Shown here: positions 43,901 to 58,900 of the stretch, piece after piece
How the letters are laid out: the number at the start of each line of letters is the position of its first letter
Position numbering within the stretch: the stretch's first letter is position 1
Origin: Pomphorhynchus laevis
Taxonomy: Eukaryota > Acanthocephala > Palaeacanthocephala > Echinorhynchida > Pomphorhynchidae
NCBI GenBank assembly: GCA_012934845.2
Contig: WNNJ02000292.1
Location: 1 to 64,000, forward strand
Length of the DNA stretch: 64,000 nt
Direction: 5' to 3'
Program-made: the position numbers and the translations under genes
Notes under the pieces: model-generated
What the model saw: only the letters and a program-made list of their open reading frames with translations
The model's database searches: none
What the model was told of the DNA's origin: nothing

Positions 43901-46900
43901 TAAGATTATCAATTAGTAAATGATAACATACCGACGGAAATATTAATCCAAATACATTGAAGCAACTTCTTAGTCTATTCGGTAACGGTGAACGACCAGA
44001 ATCAACGGTGCTCATCGTTGCAAGCAATGATATATCCTAGATAGAACAAGCTTCTTTTGTAAATAATAAAATAGTCGGTTTAAAAACTTTAAAAATCATT
44101 GCCGTGATTTTATAAGTAAATACGTTATATACAATGTACATTATAATATATATCATTATAATATAATATCATAATATTATAATGATAATATATTATATAT
44201 TAATATATAATATAATTTATTAAATTCAATATCAAACTTCGGTATTAAATATTATTCAACTATTCTGTTAAATGTATCAGCTTTATGTAAAAACTTACAG
44301 ACAACAAATATTATAAATATTTATAATTATTTAAATAAATAATTATAATATGTAATTATAAATTTAATTAATAAATGTATAATTTTTTCTATATAAATAT
44401 AAATATATTTTAAATATATAATAAATATATTTTAAATATATATATTGAAACGAACGTATATTCGCATACGGTACTACAATATTTGTATTTTTATGATACA
44501 GTTACGTTTGTCAGTGCGTTTTCTAATATATACTGTTTCAAAAACGATTCAAAAATATATTCTTTAAAAAATATTCAAAATAGTTATTTAAAATTAGCAT
44601 TTTAAAATAATAAATTAATATTGATATTACAAAATAACAATATAAATTTGTTATTTGAAAGCATTCTGTCAAACACATTATTCATTCTTAACGTGGTCGG
44701 CCTGTTCATTTGCTGCATGTCGTTATACTTTGGGTTATGATTATTTGCATCAAAACATATTTTAGATGAATTTCCATAAATAGTGCTAATGTGTTATAAA
44801 TAAATCAATTGAATTTTTTGAGTATAATTTTTTTAAAATTATGTAGCAAATGAATTGGCAGCTAAATGTGGATTGATATTATCAAACAAAATGATTTTCA
44901 GAACCCGAAATTAGCCGTTACCCGTGTATTGCACAGCTGTAGAGTTTTCCGATCGTACCAGAATTTCTCATCCAACCAAAGTCGTAAAAATTCAAGAGCA
45001 GGTTGTGACCCGTAAGTATCAGTTCTCGGCATATTAATATCATCAATAAGTACCAACATTTTCTTTCCCTCGCTTGGTCCATAATTGCTTTTCCCGTACT
45101 TCTCTAGATTAGCTTCCAATATATCCTGTATATTCTTAGACGTGGTCTACAGAAATTTATCGGAAACAAATGCAAACTTCGTCAGATAAAAATGTAATTT
45201 TTTATAAAAATACTCGTAAATAATCGGAAACTAATAAATCAAATTTTAATAAAAAGAATAATTTATTAATTATTTTTTAATAAAATTAATTTAATAACTA
45301 ATAATTATTGCTTAATTGGCATAAGCGTAATATTGAGTTATTTATCTTTAACAAAACTAATGTCTTTGTTTTATTATACGATATTAAATTTGTGAACGAG
45401 ACATAATTTTATTTTATTTAGATGATCAATGATCATAATTGAATATATGCATTTGTCTTTTAAGCAAATTTCTTAAAAACTACTTTTTAATTTCCAAGTC
45501 CCTAAGTACAAATTCACACGTCTCATTAAATGTTAGAAAGAATTTGGAGTTGTCGCCTTTGCCATCATGAATATCACAAGTTTTATAGATATGTTAAATG
45601 AAACCTGGAACAATGAACAAAGTTGTTTAAATCAATAAGAGCTTACTACCTCTTGTAAAAATCTCTAAATATTACCTTATAATCCAAATATTTCTTAATA
45701 ATTAAGTCATTTAATAAAATGAGTACTTTTTAAAAATTCAGATTTTGCCGATAATCTGTATTCACTTGTATAAGCGCAAGTCATTGTTACTAATTTAATT
45801 CACCCAAATCAGCAAGAAATAACAAGTCAACTTATTTTTTCTTGCGCTAAATTTATTTGTGGAATAAATAACTCATGATAAGTGAGGTGAATAGATTTTA
45901 GAACCAATAAGATGTACAAAATGCAGATTGCCAATCTGTGATTTATTGATAACTAAATGCAAACAAAACTTCTCTAGAGTAAATGCAATAGAACGAACCT
46001 GTTGTGATATGGGAGATACTTTTTAAATACCTAAAGTAAAATCAAAAAGTATAAACTATTAATAATTCCCTGTCACCCTATCAAATTAGTCGTTTTTATC
46101 TCAATAGATCTATTCATAATGTAACAACTTAATTCTTTTAAACGTATAGGTAATGAAATTATATGTTCAAAAACAATTCATCTCAAAAACGATCTGATGT
46201 ACCTGAGCTGATGCGTAAACAGTTAAGTGCGTGTACTCGGTAGGATCTTGCTTTGTTATAATGTTGCGAGCGATTAAAGACTTTCCAGTGCCAACATGTC
46301 CGATTATCAATGAGGGACAGTTAGATGATTTCAAACTTGAGAGAAGCTGATTATATCTCATTGTATCAACCGTTGGAACAATAATTTGGTGAAATGGAAT
46401 ACTAAAATAAAATATAATATTTGCGCGATAGTAAAGCAATTCGTTTTATATATTATCGGCAATAAACTTGATGTTTTATTAGCTAAGGCGATTAATTGCA
46501 TAATTTATTAATAAATCATTTAATCTAGCAATTGTGCGTTATTTGGATGTCATATGATCAATTAGCAAACATTTAGAATACTAAGCTATGATCGCATTTA
46601 TTATTTATAATGATTTGTAGCTTGAATACTGTTATCTAATATTTTCTAATAATGTTATATTATAAACACCATATAATATGATATGAATATTCTATGATTA
46701 ATCTAAAGGACAAATATAAAAATTATTATAATATTGTAAGAGTGGAACAGATTATTGATAGTAGATCACAATAGAGCAGCATAATGTGTTTATATGGAAA
46801 GTGCAATTAATGATTACTTTAATCTAATTCCGTTTTCATTCAAATTATAAAATATTGCCATTTTGAGCAAATAAAATGCCCTAACTATCACGTGGCTTAC

Positions 46901-49900
46901 CTTGGTTGATAATGCCAATTACTATTTTCAAGTATATTTTCCCAATGTTTCCACTCCAGGTTATTAGCATCAACATAGTATTCGAATATAGTGTCTTTTT
47001 TAGGAATGCTACTATCCATTTCCCTTATACGCAAATCCGCCAGCTTTCGAGAGGATTCATCCAATACGGCACACAACGACCAAGTCATAGCGTATAAAAA
47101 CCAAAGTCTCGTGTATCGTTTTAGCATATCTTTCTTAATAGATTTGATCTCAGATCCAATTAGATTGTCAAAAAGCTTTATCATGGAATGAAGCGCACTG
47201 ACATCGTCAATTGAAATTAGATCCTTGCAATTACGAGATTTAAAGGATATCATAGGTTCGAAATACAATGTGAAACAATTATCCAGCTCCTGTACAATGT
47301 TCTATTCAAAAATGAGTGACGTTTAGAAATTTACATAAAGACTATTGATTATTAATTGAAATTACAAATTTGATTTTTTTAAATATAAATATTTCAGATA
47401 AAATTTTTATAAAAATATAAAATATAAATATTTGTATTTTTTTGGCGAAGCATCCCCGCGAATTAAAACTCTTGAATTTTATTTCAATATTTCGGCGACT
47501 CGAGCGGCCAATTTTCAATTGTGTGTTTAAGCTGTTGTTTTTTGAACAAAAAAATTTAATAGCTTAAACACAATTGAAAAGGGCTGTACGAACAGCCGAA
47601 ATATTTAAATAAAATTTAAGAGTTTTAACTCTCGGGGATGATTCGCCAAAAAAACAATGAAAGCTGGAGCTACATTAGAGAAAGGTAATATTTATAGTCT
47701 ATTGAAAAGAAATTATTTAGTGTAAGATCAAATAAATTCGCCATTAACAGTCGTCTTTACTGCGGTCGATTTAATTTTATGGTATAGGCCAAATACTTTT
47801 TTTGGTAAATCACCAGTTGCATGCATTTAGTTGATTGAAATTGGAGAAGAAACGGTCGTAATAATTATAATAAAAACTACAATTAACTGATTATAATCAA
47901 TTATAATTTAATTAATTGATTTTAATTCCAAATTAATTATTTGTAATTAATAAATTACAACTTTATTAATTTATCAAAATTAATAACAAAATCATTATTT
48001 TATTGGTATAATAGCCGAATATACTGGATTAAATTTGCATTATTTAGAGAAACCAAGAAGGTAATTTTCTACAATTTTTATTTACAAAATCAAAATTATC
48101 TAAATGATAATACTTCAGAACCCATATTTGTTATAATCGGAGATACAAAATAAAATAAAAATATTTAATTGTTAATACCTTAAATTGCTAATAAAAAAAC
48201 TTATTTGGCATTAATTATTTGATTAATTAATGCCGTAACTAATACTATTTTTAAAATGGAACTAGCATGTTCCATTTAAGTTCCTAAAATGAAATTAATA
48301 GCTAATATTAAGCGATTAATTTCTTATATAAAATCGTTTTTAAATTCTGTGCAATAAAATACATTAAATAATAAAATACGTTCTGTATTTGATATATAGA
48401 ATATATAAATAAATGTCATTGCTATATGTCATTTTGATAAATAAATTATAAATTTCAAAATACATCAAAATACGAAATCATATGATTCATAATATATAAT
48501 ATTATGGTTCATAATATTATAAATTATTAATAATATCAATAATATTAAGAAATATTGTATCGAAATACTAAATAAATCACTTCATCTCACATGTTCATGT
48601 ACTTGTTTCAGCCAGCTTGTCTTTAAGTGTGGCCATTCGAGAGTTCGATTATCAAAGAAAACAATCCCTGATCTGGATACAGTGGCTGGGGAGGCTTCAG
48701 CTAAATTTTCAGTTTCAAAAAGAAGAGAAACCTTAATACATAGAGTTCGCCACTTAAGATATCTATATGTAAACGTTTGTTTTTACTTGATCGGGCATAG
48801 CGATACGTTCACCGTTAGCAAGTGTTAGCAACTTATTGTCATCCATAACCGAGTTCATATTTTCAATCCATACAGCATCAACGGGCCCATCAAACAATAT
48901 CCATTTCTGACCTTCGGATTTATCTATGCAAACATTTCAAGCAGTAAAGACTTGTAAGACGCTCGAATAAAAAAATATTTAGTGTAAATGTTTAAGTGAT
49001 GTTTAATCAATGATATGTTTACGCAATAAAAAACGGTCGGATAAAAAATATTTCCGTGTAAATGTTTAAGTGATGTTTAATCAATGAAAAATGTTTAACC
49101 AATGAAGCGGTAATCAAATTAACTTTCCGTTAATCAAATTTCATTTGTTTTCGTTTACTAAACTCTTCTACGATAAGATTAATGGAGTCTATACATAATT
49201 TCTGTTCACTTCATTTGCAAATAGAGTGGGCAAATTATGTTCATTAAATCCTCTTTCAGTTTATATGAATAAAATACTTTGTAATTAAAACACATTTTAT
49301 AAATTATTGTTAGGTAATCTTAATTTGTGAGAAGTATTCGTAAATTAGAAAAAAAATTGAAATATGCTTAAATGATTTACCTTCACATAGACGTCTCATA
49401 GTTAGTGATAATACACCATCTGTCCATTCATTAGTGCTAAGATTAAGTGTTCCGTATAATTCATCTTCATTTAATGCCTTCGGATTTATAATTGAAACCT
49501 TAATGAACGAATATTGAAACGTTTCGGTAAAATTAGAAGAATTCTTCAGTCTTGATTAATGTACACTATCAAGTTATTTACAATTCACAAAATGGGCATT
49601 GAAAAATTAATATTTAAATATTAATTAAATATTAATATTTAAAATTAACAATATTTAAAAGCATTCGAAAAAGCCTGTATTTTTTCGTCCCGATTTCGAT
49701 CAAGACGCTTGAAGAGTCTCGATCGAAATTAAACATTCGAAAAATAAAATTCGATTAGACGAATTTGTATTTGATTATAATCTAAATATTTGAGTCCCAG
49801 AGAGGGACCCCAGAAAACTATTATATCGAAGAATCAAATGTATACATTGCTTGTATGACGTAAGTAAGCAAAGATCTTATATTAATGCATTCATATAGAT

Positions 49901-52900
49901 TGCAGTAAAGTCAAGATTGGCAAAAAGCAAGAGATCACTTATCTCTGTTTATTTTACACTTCGGCTCACGGTTGTTAAGCTCTTATCTTCTTTAGCAAAA
50001 TTCGGCTGAAGGCAAGCGCTTTACAACTGTGGGCCGCAACGCCTTTTTCACGTAGGCGCAAGCCTTCTAAATTGTCACTGATTATTAAATATTTTGTTTT
50101 GTTCGTCTACAATATATTTAAAATAGTTGGTAATCATCCATTATTGATAAATTTTTGGAGCTGGATCAAATAAAGGAGGAAAATTTTATTTGAGATTTCG
50201 CTAACCTCTGCTATCATCTTCAGAAAATTACAATGTTTTTTTAAATGTTCATGCTTATATAAGCCGCCATTTTCTTTGAGCAGATGCTGCTGTTATTAGC
50301 GATAAACAGCTGCTTTCAGTGTTGCTTGAATTGTTACAACAATTTTGGCAACTTTTGAAGGTACACAAAACGCAATAAAAAAAGAATAATTCAAAATAGT
50401 TTGAAAACAAAACAAAAATAATAACAACATTCAATTCAAAATAAATATAAAAAAGATAAAAAATATAAAAATAATAATTAAAAGTACTAGAAAAATTAAA
50501 TAAAGTATAAAAACATAAAATATTATTTAAACAAAAGAATCATTTACAACATATTTACAAAATATTTCACGTTAGGTCAGGTTTATTATTCGGCATAATA
50601 ATATTAGAGTTTTTATAAATGAAATAATCCTCAAGAATTTTTCTATTTAAATAGAAATATTTCTAAATATAATATAAAATAGTATATATTAATAATTGTT
50701 CGTGTTTTATATAAATGGTCGTGTTTTGTTATATATATAACTTTAAAAGTAATCAAATTGACTCAACAATTAGCAATACAGATTTATTGACGTTTCGGCC
50801 GAAGCCTTTTTCAATCGTAATTAACTTGAACACTTAAAACTTTTCTTTAAGTTATGTGTTCAAGTTAATTATATATAATGTCATATCAAATGCTCGTTCA
50901 AAATTGTTACTTTTCTGCCATTTTTAAAATTTAAATCAAATGCAGGTGTTTGACTGATGCCCTAATATAAAAATAAAATTTCCTAAAATTTTTGCAGTTA
51001 ACTTTCAGCATACCTGAACATTAGTGAATGCTTCCGTTTTTTTACTAAGGTTTGTAAGCGCTTGACTTAAAATCTTCCAGCAAGTTGTCTTTCCCGACAT
51101 GGTTATACCAACTAACATGACCGCATGCCGAGTGTTTTTCGTTTCGTACAGCTCCAGACACTTTCTCATTAATGTGGGAGTATCTGTAAGCTTTCTGCTA
51201 TTGACAATATCTTTTATTTCCGTTTCAATCTATAATTGATAACAATAACATGAAAAACTACTATTTAATTTAAGTACTTGATTGTAGTCTATTTTTACTT
51301 CGTCTACTTGTGGAAATAGATCGGAGCAAATAGAATTGAATAAAGAAATATCGTCTTTTATCATCCTAGGAATATTTGTATCTTTCATTGCAATTAATAA
51401 CACCTGCAAACAGTTGCAACAGGTTATTGTATTTTAAAACGTTTATACTCTTACCTGCTCTTGCGACAAATTTACTCGTTGCCTTTTCTTAACCCCAGCA
51501 TAACGCAACAGAGCCGTAAGTGATCGCAGGCCAAAATCATAATGAACTTGGTAGGATAATTGCTGCTCACTCAATTCATAAAGTGTAGACACTTTTCTTG
51601 CCAACTCCTAGATTTTAATTTAAGCTCATAATCGATTTGTCATTTGGATTATATACTACTTTACATTTAATAGTTGTTGATTTGTTGATTAATTGAATTA
51701 AGTTTTAATTTTTATTAAATTAATTTTGAGTCTTAAAAATTCTCTTCCTTCAAGTAAACATTATTACTTTTGTAAGATTGCTAAGCTCAATTAGTTATTT
51801 TTCAGTTTGACAGAAGTGGAAATAAACATCTAGTAATCAAATTTTAATTTATTCGATGAACGTTTTTTATCATAAAATAAATTAATGGTATATTATTATA
51901 TTTATATATTAATAAATTCAATAAATATTGAAAATTAATTTCACAATTAATCAATAGCAGTCAATTTGCTTCTCAATTCACAAGTCTATATTATTTCAGT
52001 ATTAATTTGATGTATTAGAAAGAGCCTATCTAAAGACATTATATTAAAAATATTATATTTTAATAATTATAAAGTAATAATTTATTATTATAATTTATAA
52101 TTAAATGATTATATGATTTAATTATTGTATTTACATCATAATTCAAATAAATTTTAAATTACTAGTATGTGTCAAACTAGGTATAGCCTATACAATATGT
52201 AATCGTTGCGTCCAATATTGCATTGATGGTGCTATTTACCATAGTTGTTTATTGTCAGATGTTTTATTAAGATAATTACTCAGGAGCTATATCTTGACGT
52301 CGCCATGTAGCATTCAGTTTAAACAGTAATTGATTGACAAACAGTAATGATCGTCAAAGTAAGCGGTTAATTTGTCAACTTTGACATCTTTCTGATAAAT
52401 AATACATTCAACAAATCATTATTTCAAAAACATTAAACAATATATTGCCAATATATTGCTAAAAAATCTTATAACAATTATTAATTTTATTATTTAATTA
52501 TTAAATTTTGATTTAGCATTATTATGTTTTGTTTATTTTATAATTATATTGAATACGTAGACTCAGTTAGCTGATTTGATTTATTTTTACCTAAAAACAT
52601 TTTGGTTTCTTATAAACATACATTTGAGAGATTAATATACACACAAATTACAATACAACAGTTACAAACTTACCTTGGCAATTACAAACTTACTTACAAT
52701 GTTACTAAACACAATGGCGTACGATGGGCAAGATCAAAATGATATTATCAGAGGTAGGCGGCCATGTCGCATCTGCCAGAGGGACATCGTTTTGACAACT
52801 AATGGATGCTTTTGCTTTCATAAGTTCAGAGGTTCTAGGTGTGCAGGTTCGGGCGAGGGATTCGGAACTGAGTCTACGTATTCGATTGAATACGTAGACT

Positions 52901-55900
52901 CAGTTAGCTGATTTGATTAATGAAATGAATTTAGTAATGTAATAACTAATCTTCTAACTCAAAGATTTCTACCTATTCTTATAATAGCAAGCTTTTCATA
53001 AGTTTAATGTCGTTCAAGTAACGACATGAACGAAAATGTAATATAAAAAGCTTGATTTTTTGTAAATCAAAAAATCGAAAAAAATTATATTTTTAATATT
53101 TACTCTTTAATATTACTCTTTAATATAATAATATTAAAATAATATAATAATACTAATAATAATATAATACTCTTTAATATTTTATAAGTAATAATTTATT
53201 ATTCTTCATTAACGATAAAAGAACTTACGCGGGTCTCTGTGAACCCTTCAACAAACAAAATTATCTCAGCAATATATATGGAGTCAGGAACAACCATCGC
53301 AATCGGTCTGAACATTGATTTCAAGTTATCTGGTAGTTCAGTTCGTCCAGCATATCCTGCAAAATTATCGTATCTAATACAGTAAATGATTGATTTTTAC
53401 TTTACCTGGATTCATGGTTATAAATATTCCAACGGAATGTACCAATGGAATAGTGTTGCCTTCAAACATAAACCGAGTTTGATTAGTTCTTAATGCTTGT
53501 AGTATTGATTGAATTTGTTGAGCAACAACCGATAATACTTCAATATTTATGCGATTGAATTCGTCAAAACATCCCCAGGCACCAACCTTTGAAAAATTAA
53601 AATACATTGAAAATTTCCTGGTTCAATTGTAATTGTCCAATAATAGCGTACAAATAAGTAAAACTAAGTAAAATATATTAATTGTCCAATAATAGCGTAC
53701 TACAAAAAATAAATATAAAATCTTTATAAAATTTATTAAAATCACAAAAGGCCCATTTTTAAAATAATTATTATGAATTATTCATTTAAAGTCATTGATT
53801 TTCAAAATAGAATCAAATATGTTAACAATATGTTTGATTCTTTTTGTTAACTGTTTTAAATTTTCAATTTCATGAACTATGAATAGGTTATGAACTGTGA
53901 ATAGGTAATTTAGTAATTGCATACGATTTTTATTACATTTTTGTGAATAGTTTATTTTTGTTACAATTCTGTAAGATTGACCACTATCGATTTATTATAG
54001 CATGAGTCATTGATTCAATATATCGTGAGTCATTGATCGTAGGATATTTAGTAATTGCATACGATTGAATTCTGGAGGAGTGGGGTGAATTTCAAACCAA
54101 GTGAGAGTATCTTACTTTGCGCTACTGTGACTTTAAATTCTGTGAGATTGACCACATTATTGATTCTTTTCGTTCACTGTTTTCAATTTTCAACTGTATG
54201 AACCGCGCGCATTGCCTGTTGCCGCCAGCTTGGAGTGATATTAAAGAAAATGATTTGTAAAAATTTAAGCTTTTCACAAGATTTATGCGAAATAATTTCC
54301 TTAAATTTTCGAATTCTTTAAATATAAAAGTTTGTAATTTTTGAAACGTCTCGTTTTTATAAAATTTGCATCACGTGATATATTTCATAATTAAGATACA
54401 CATGTGCTTGAATACTCAGCTTTACCAATTTTATTTTTAATTTTATTTTTCTTCATTATTTTTTAATGGTCAAGGGTACGGCGAGTTTATCTGCTTAAGA
54501 AAATTCCTTTAGGTATGGGTAATCAGTAAATAAATTTAATTGTTAACTTTAAATTATTTTTACACAAACGGATTTGAGTCAAGATAAGTCAAAAAACGTA
54601 GACCAAAACAAACAAAACGTAGACCAAATTAATTATTATTAGTTATGGTAACTAATCATATTCATTAAGATCAAAGGATTAAAATCACTAACCAAACTGT
54701 AAACTAAATGCTATAAAGTTCACTAACGACCCTTAATTGAAAGTACCTGTGATAAACCAGAGAACAGTTTTCCAACAGCCTTGTAATTAAGACCTTCTGA
54801 ACAATTAAACACAACAACATATGTACCCAGTGATTTTCCAAGATCCTTAACAGTTTCCGTTTTGCCCGTGCCAGCTGGTCCCTTGGGAGATCCCCCTCGC
54901 ATCAGCTGAATTGCAGATGTTAACGTTATATAGCATCTAAATATAACAAAATGTGTATGTAATCATAAAAGTGAAAACATGTGAATAAAAAATGGATTTA
55001 GATTATTAAATAAATCACAGATAATTATTTCAAATAAATTTTGATAAATTTTGATAGTTTTTAAGTAAATTAAATAGTAATTCTCATATTACCTTTATGA
55101 TGTATTATTGAATTGTCATAAATTAATACAAATAAGAAGAATTAATTATACACAAATTTGAACAAATAATTATTTATTCTTCCTGTAGTAGCACTGCTTT
55201 CTTCCGTGCATTTCATTGGTATATAAAGATTGTGCTAGAAAAGGATAAACAGTCGAAAGTTCGCAACTAAAGAAAATTTGCAATAAATTCTCAAACTATA
55301 ATTTTATTGTAACCGACATGAAAGTTGGCTAAGTTTGACACAACAATATTTTATTTAACACATTATTTTATTAAATATTTTATTATATTTTATTTAATAT
55401 TTTATAAATATTAAATATATAATAATAGAATAATTATTACTAAAGATTTTAATTATTAAAATTATAAATTTATTACGAATTTTTAAAAGATTTATAAATG
55501 AGAACAAACAAAAAGTGTTCATTAACAAGTTATCTAGTTATGAAAGTGCATAATTAGCTTGTATTTAGTCTCGCTTCGATGCTGTTATTCAATTCATAAA
55601 AATTAAATTTTATAAAATTCTTACCCTATAAAAATTAAAATTTTAGAAAATTTTAAGATTAAGATATTTACATTTTAATTAAGTATGAAATACGTAGTCT
55701 CAGTTAAGCTTAATATAGACGTACTTTGTTCTTGTGGTTCACTCCCTAATTTTTTCTTCTGACAAGAAGAACAAATTAGTTATCTGATTTGTTCTACTGA
55801 CAAACTATAATTGATCTGTGGACCTTGTATTCTCGGTACAAGCTCTATCAGAAAGACTAAAACTATGTATTATTGGTTACGACGTTATTTTTTTTAATTT

Positions 55901-58900
55901 TTAAGGAAGTATGGTGAATACTTACTTAATTTCTTAACTTCAAAAACTGAAAACCTTTGCATCCTAAGGGGTTTACATTTTATAATGTAAACAATAATTT
56001 AATTTTAAATTATAAATTCTATTTAATTATAAATTTAAATTATAATTTAAATTTTAAATTATATTTAATAATATAATTTTTCATGCAAAATTATTTCATG
56101 TTTAAAATTTATTTAAAAAAGGATGAAGTGTTTAAGAAATATATAATGACCATTCAACTTCGTTTAATCTCTAAAATTATAGAGATTTGTTACATCTCTA
56201 TAATTTTTCTTATCTTTTTGTCAAATTTATTTTATAAATTCTCGAAATAAAAAATCACATTCACGTGTACATAAAGGTCTAAGGGCTTAATTTGAATGCA
56301 AATCTAGATATAACAATATAAAAAGCCATGTTACCTGTCAGTTAATGGTGATATAACTAATCGAGATGAACACCCAAGGTATTCGTAGCAATGTCTAAAC
56401 AGCGTGTTCACTTGGCTAATCGTGCAGTGAGGCTTTCCATCCTGACAAAAATTACGTTTACACAAAGAATGGCATCACTAAATTACCTCAAAAATTTCCC
56501 AGTGTTGACGTAACTGCATAATCCATTCAAAGGCTCTAAAATCGTATATTTTCGATTCTACTAGATTTTCAATGACATCCCTTGCATGTACTTCTTTAGT
56601 TACTATTGCGACCAACTTAGCTCGTTGTAAAGATGATATGTTACTTCGAATCATTTCAGAATACTCATTTAGAACCGATTGCTAAACCAATTACCATTTA
56701 AAATTTTAAAAATAATAAAAATAGTAAAAATGTCTTTATACGAAATTCTGTATTTTAAATTCATCATGTCTAAATTATAAAAAAACAAAGCAGTAAGAAT
56801 ATTCATATATGAATATATGAATATATGAATATTCATACCTGAATATTCTTATATAAAATAGCTTCTTTAAAACAATGTATTTTTATACTTAAATCTATAA
56901 TTCGAATATTTTATTAGTTTTAGTTTATATTCTTTTAATTTTATCACAAAAAATATTATTTTATTAACGTGTTACTGTCTTGTCGGATCTACCTCTTTTT
57001 ATAATCAAAACATCGCGAATTTTTATATGCTCACGCAGTTAAAAATGTCATTTGTTAGTTCAACAAATGTTTCAATAATTAAAATGAATCACTGAATAAT
57101 TAACACCTGTATAGCGAATCATCCCATGGGACAGGGTCGAGCGATGATCACTGTTGCCGTTATTATTGACGGGTCAGAAAGTTTTGGTGCGACGTTGGAA
57201 CTGTGAATTTTGAAATTCATTTCTTTATAAGTTTTTCACTTAATAAATATGCATGGCCTCGTATCAATTAAATCTGATGATATTTAAGTTATGCATTTAG
57301 CTATGGTAAATCAATAAATTAAAATTTATGTTTTAACAAATGATTTTCAATGATATAAAGTTCACTTCATGTTAAAAAGATTTAATTATTATATAATTAT
57401 TAAATAATTATTTAATTATTATATTTGATATTTATTATTATAAATATTATTTAAAGATTTATAAATTTGAACGGTAAAATTTTAAATATAGATTTTAATA
57501 GTTTGTATATAAAAATATTAAAAATTTTGTAAAAATCAAGAGCTTTTCATATATAACATTTTTTAAGCAAACAAAAATAGATACAAAAATGTATCGTAAT
57601 GGAAATTAATATATATTATTATATTTCGCAAAGATGAATGTTAGTAAGAAAGAATGTAAATATTAAAGAATTAATTAATTATTTACTAATTAATTAAATA
57701 ATTTATTATTAATTATATATTAAAACTTATAGATGAGACAATTTTGCTGGATCACACAAGATGATTTCGCTCGAAAACTAGCTGCGATATACCATTCTTC
57801 ATTACATCCAACTCTATACCTCTTGACTTATAACATGTCACATTCTAGCCTGACAAATTGGTCTTGTTTCGTCCGCTACTGTCGTGTCGGACGAAATTGA
57901 TATTATGTCTTCAAGGGGTAAAGGAGGGAAGGGGGAAATAATATAATATATAATATTTATTAATATATATTATATATTAATAAAAAAAATATATTAATAG
58001 ACATAATAACAAATAGACAATTATAAAATAATATATATTATTAAATTATTAAATTATTAATAATTTAATAATATTAAATTATTTAATTTAAAAGATAAAT
58101 AATATCCTACATGTGCTTTTCTATAAGCTATAAGTTCATCTATGTCTTTAGTGGAAAAACACTTTCGCAGAGCTTTATTAACGTTGGAGGTCCAATGGAT
58201 TTCGCTTGCAGTTACCAGACACTATAAGTAGATATTTTTGTAGAAAATAAATTACACTTTTAAATTATGATACCTGACCGGGATGTTTACTTATCCACTG
58301 AGATCTATCTGATTTCAAAGATATTAAAGCATCAAGCGTATGCTTTATCTTTTGACGTATTGTCTGTTGCATACTTGCTTCGAGATGCTTTAGCCATTGC
58401 TAAATAAAAAATTAGCGTTTTAATTTCATCATCAGCTTTAAGATTTTAAATTTTTGATAAATTTAAATAACAATATTAGAACATTATCAAATCAAACTTT
58501 TTTATTGTTTACTATAAAATTAACAATTGTATTGCATTGTTTCTTCTATCCCGTTAATTTAACAATTACTAATGACTCGGAATTCGTTTGATAGTAGTAT
58601 TTATAATAAAATTATAATAAAATTATTAACAACATAATATAATAAAATAACATCATATTATTATCATATATAACGACAACAAATTATAATAACAAAATAT
58701 AATATTATAATATAATATTATAACATAATATTATAATAACATATATGATTTTTAAGATGATATAAGTATTTAGATTTGGTCACTTCCTCAGAACAACGTT
58801 TTATCGCTTATTCATTAAAACATCTTTAGTGTAAACCAATTTATCTATCACGATCTTTGTTTTTACTCGTTTGTGTTTACTGAGCAAGGAATGTAAATTC

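Larger units (their letters stand above)
49499..51013 (-). other. Intron 13 with terminal-module remnants
   Basis: Holds the two module sites at 50185-50223 and 50783-50871, an imperfect 19-bp inverted repeat near 49967/50034 and an A-rich stretch at 50380-50545. A short translation [12 protein letters not shown] near 50940 is not dynein and is unexplained. Confidence 0.6.

Noticed and set aside
50935-51005. Minus-strand stretch [12 protein letters not shown] after a good acceptor
   Set aside because: Not dynein-like, not needed between exons 13 and 14, and no other family recognised.
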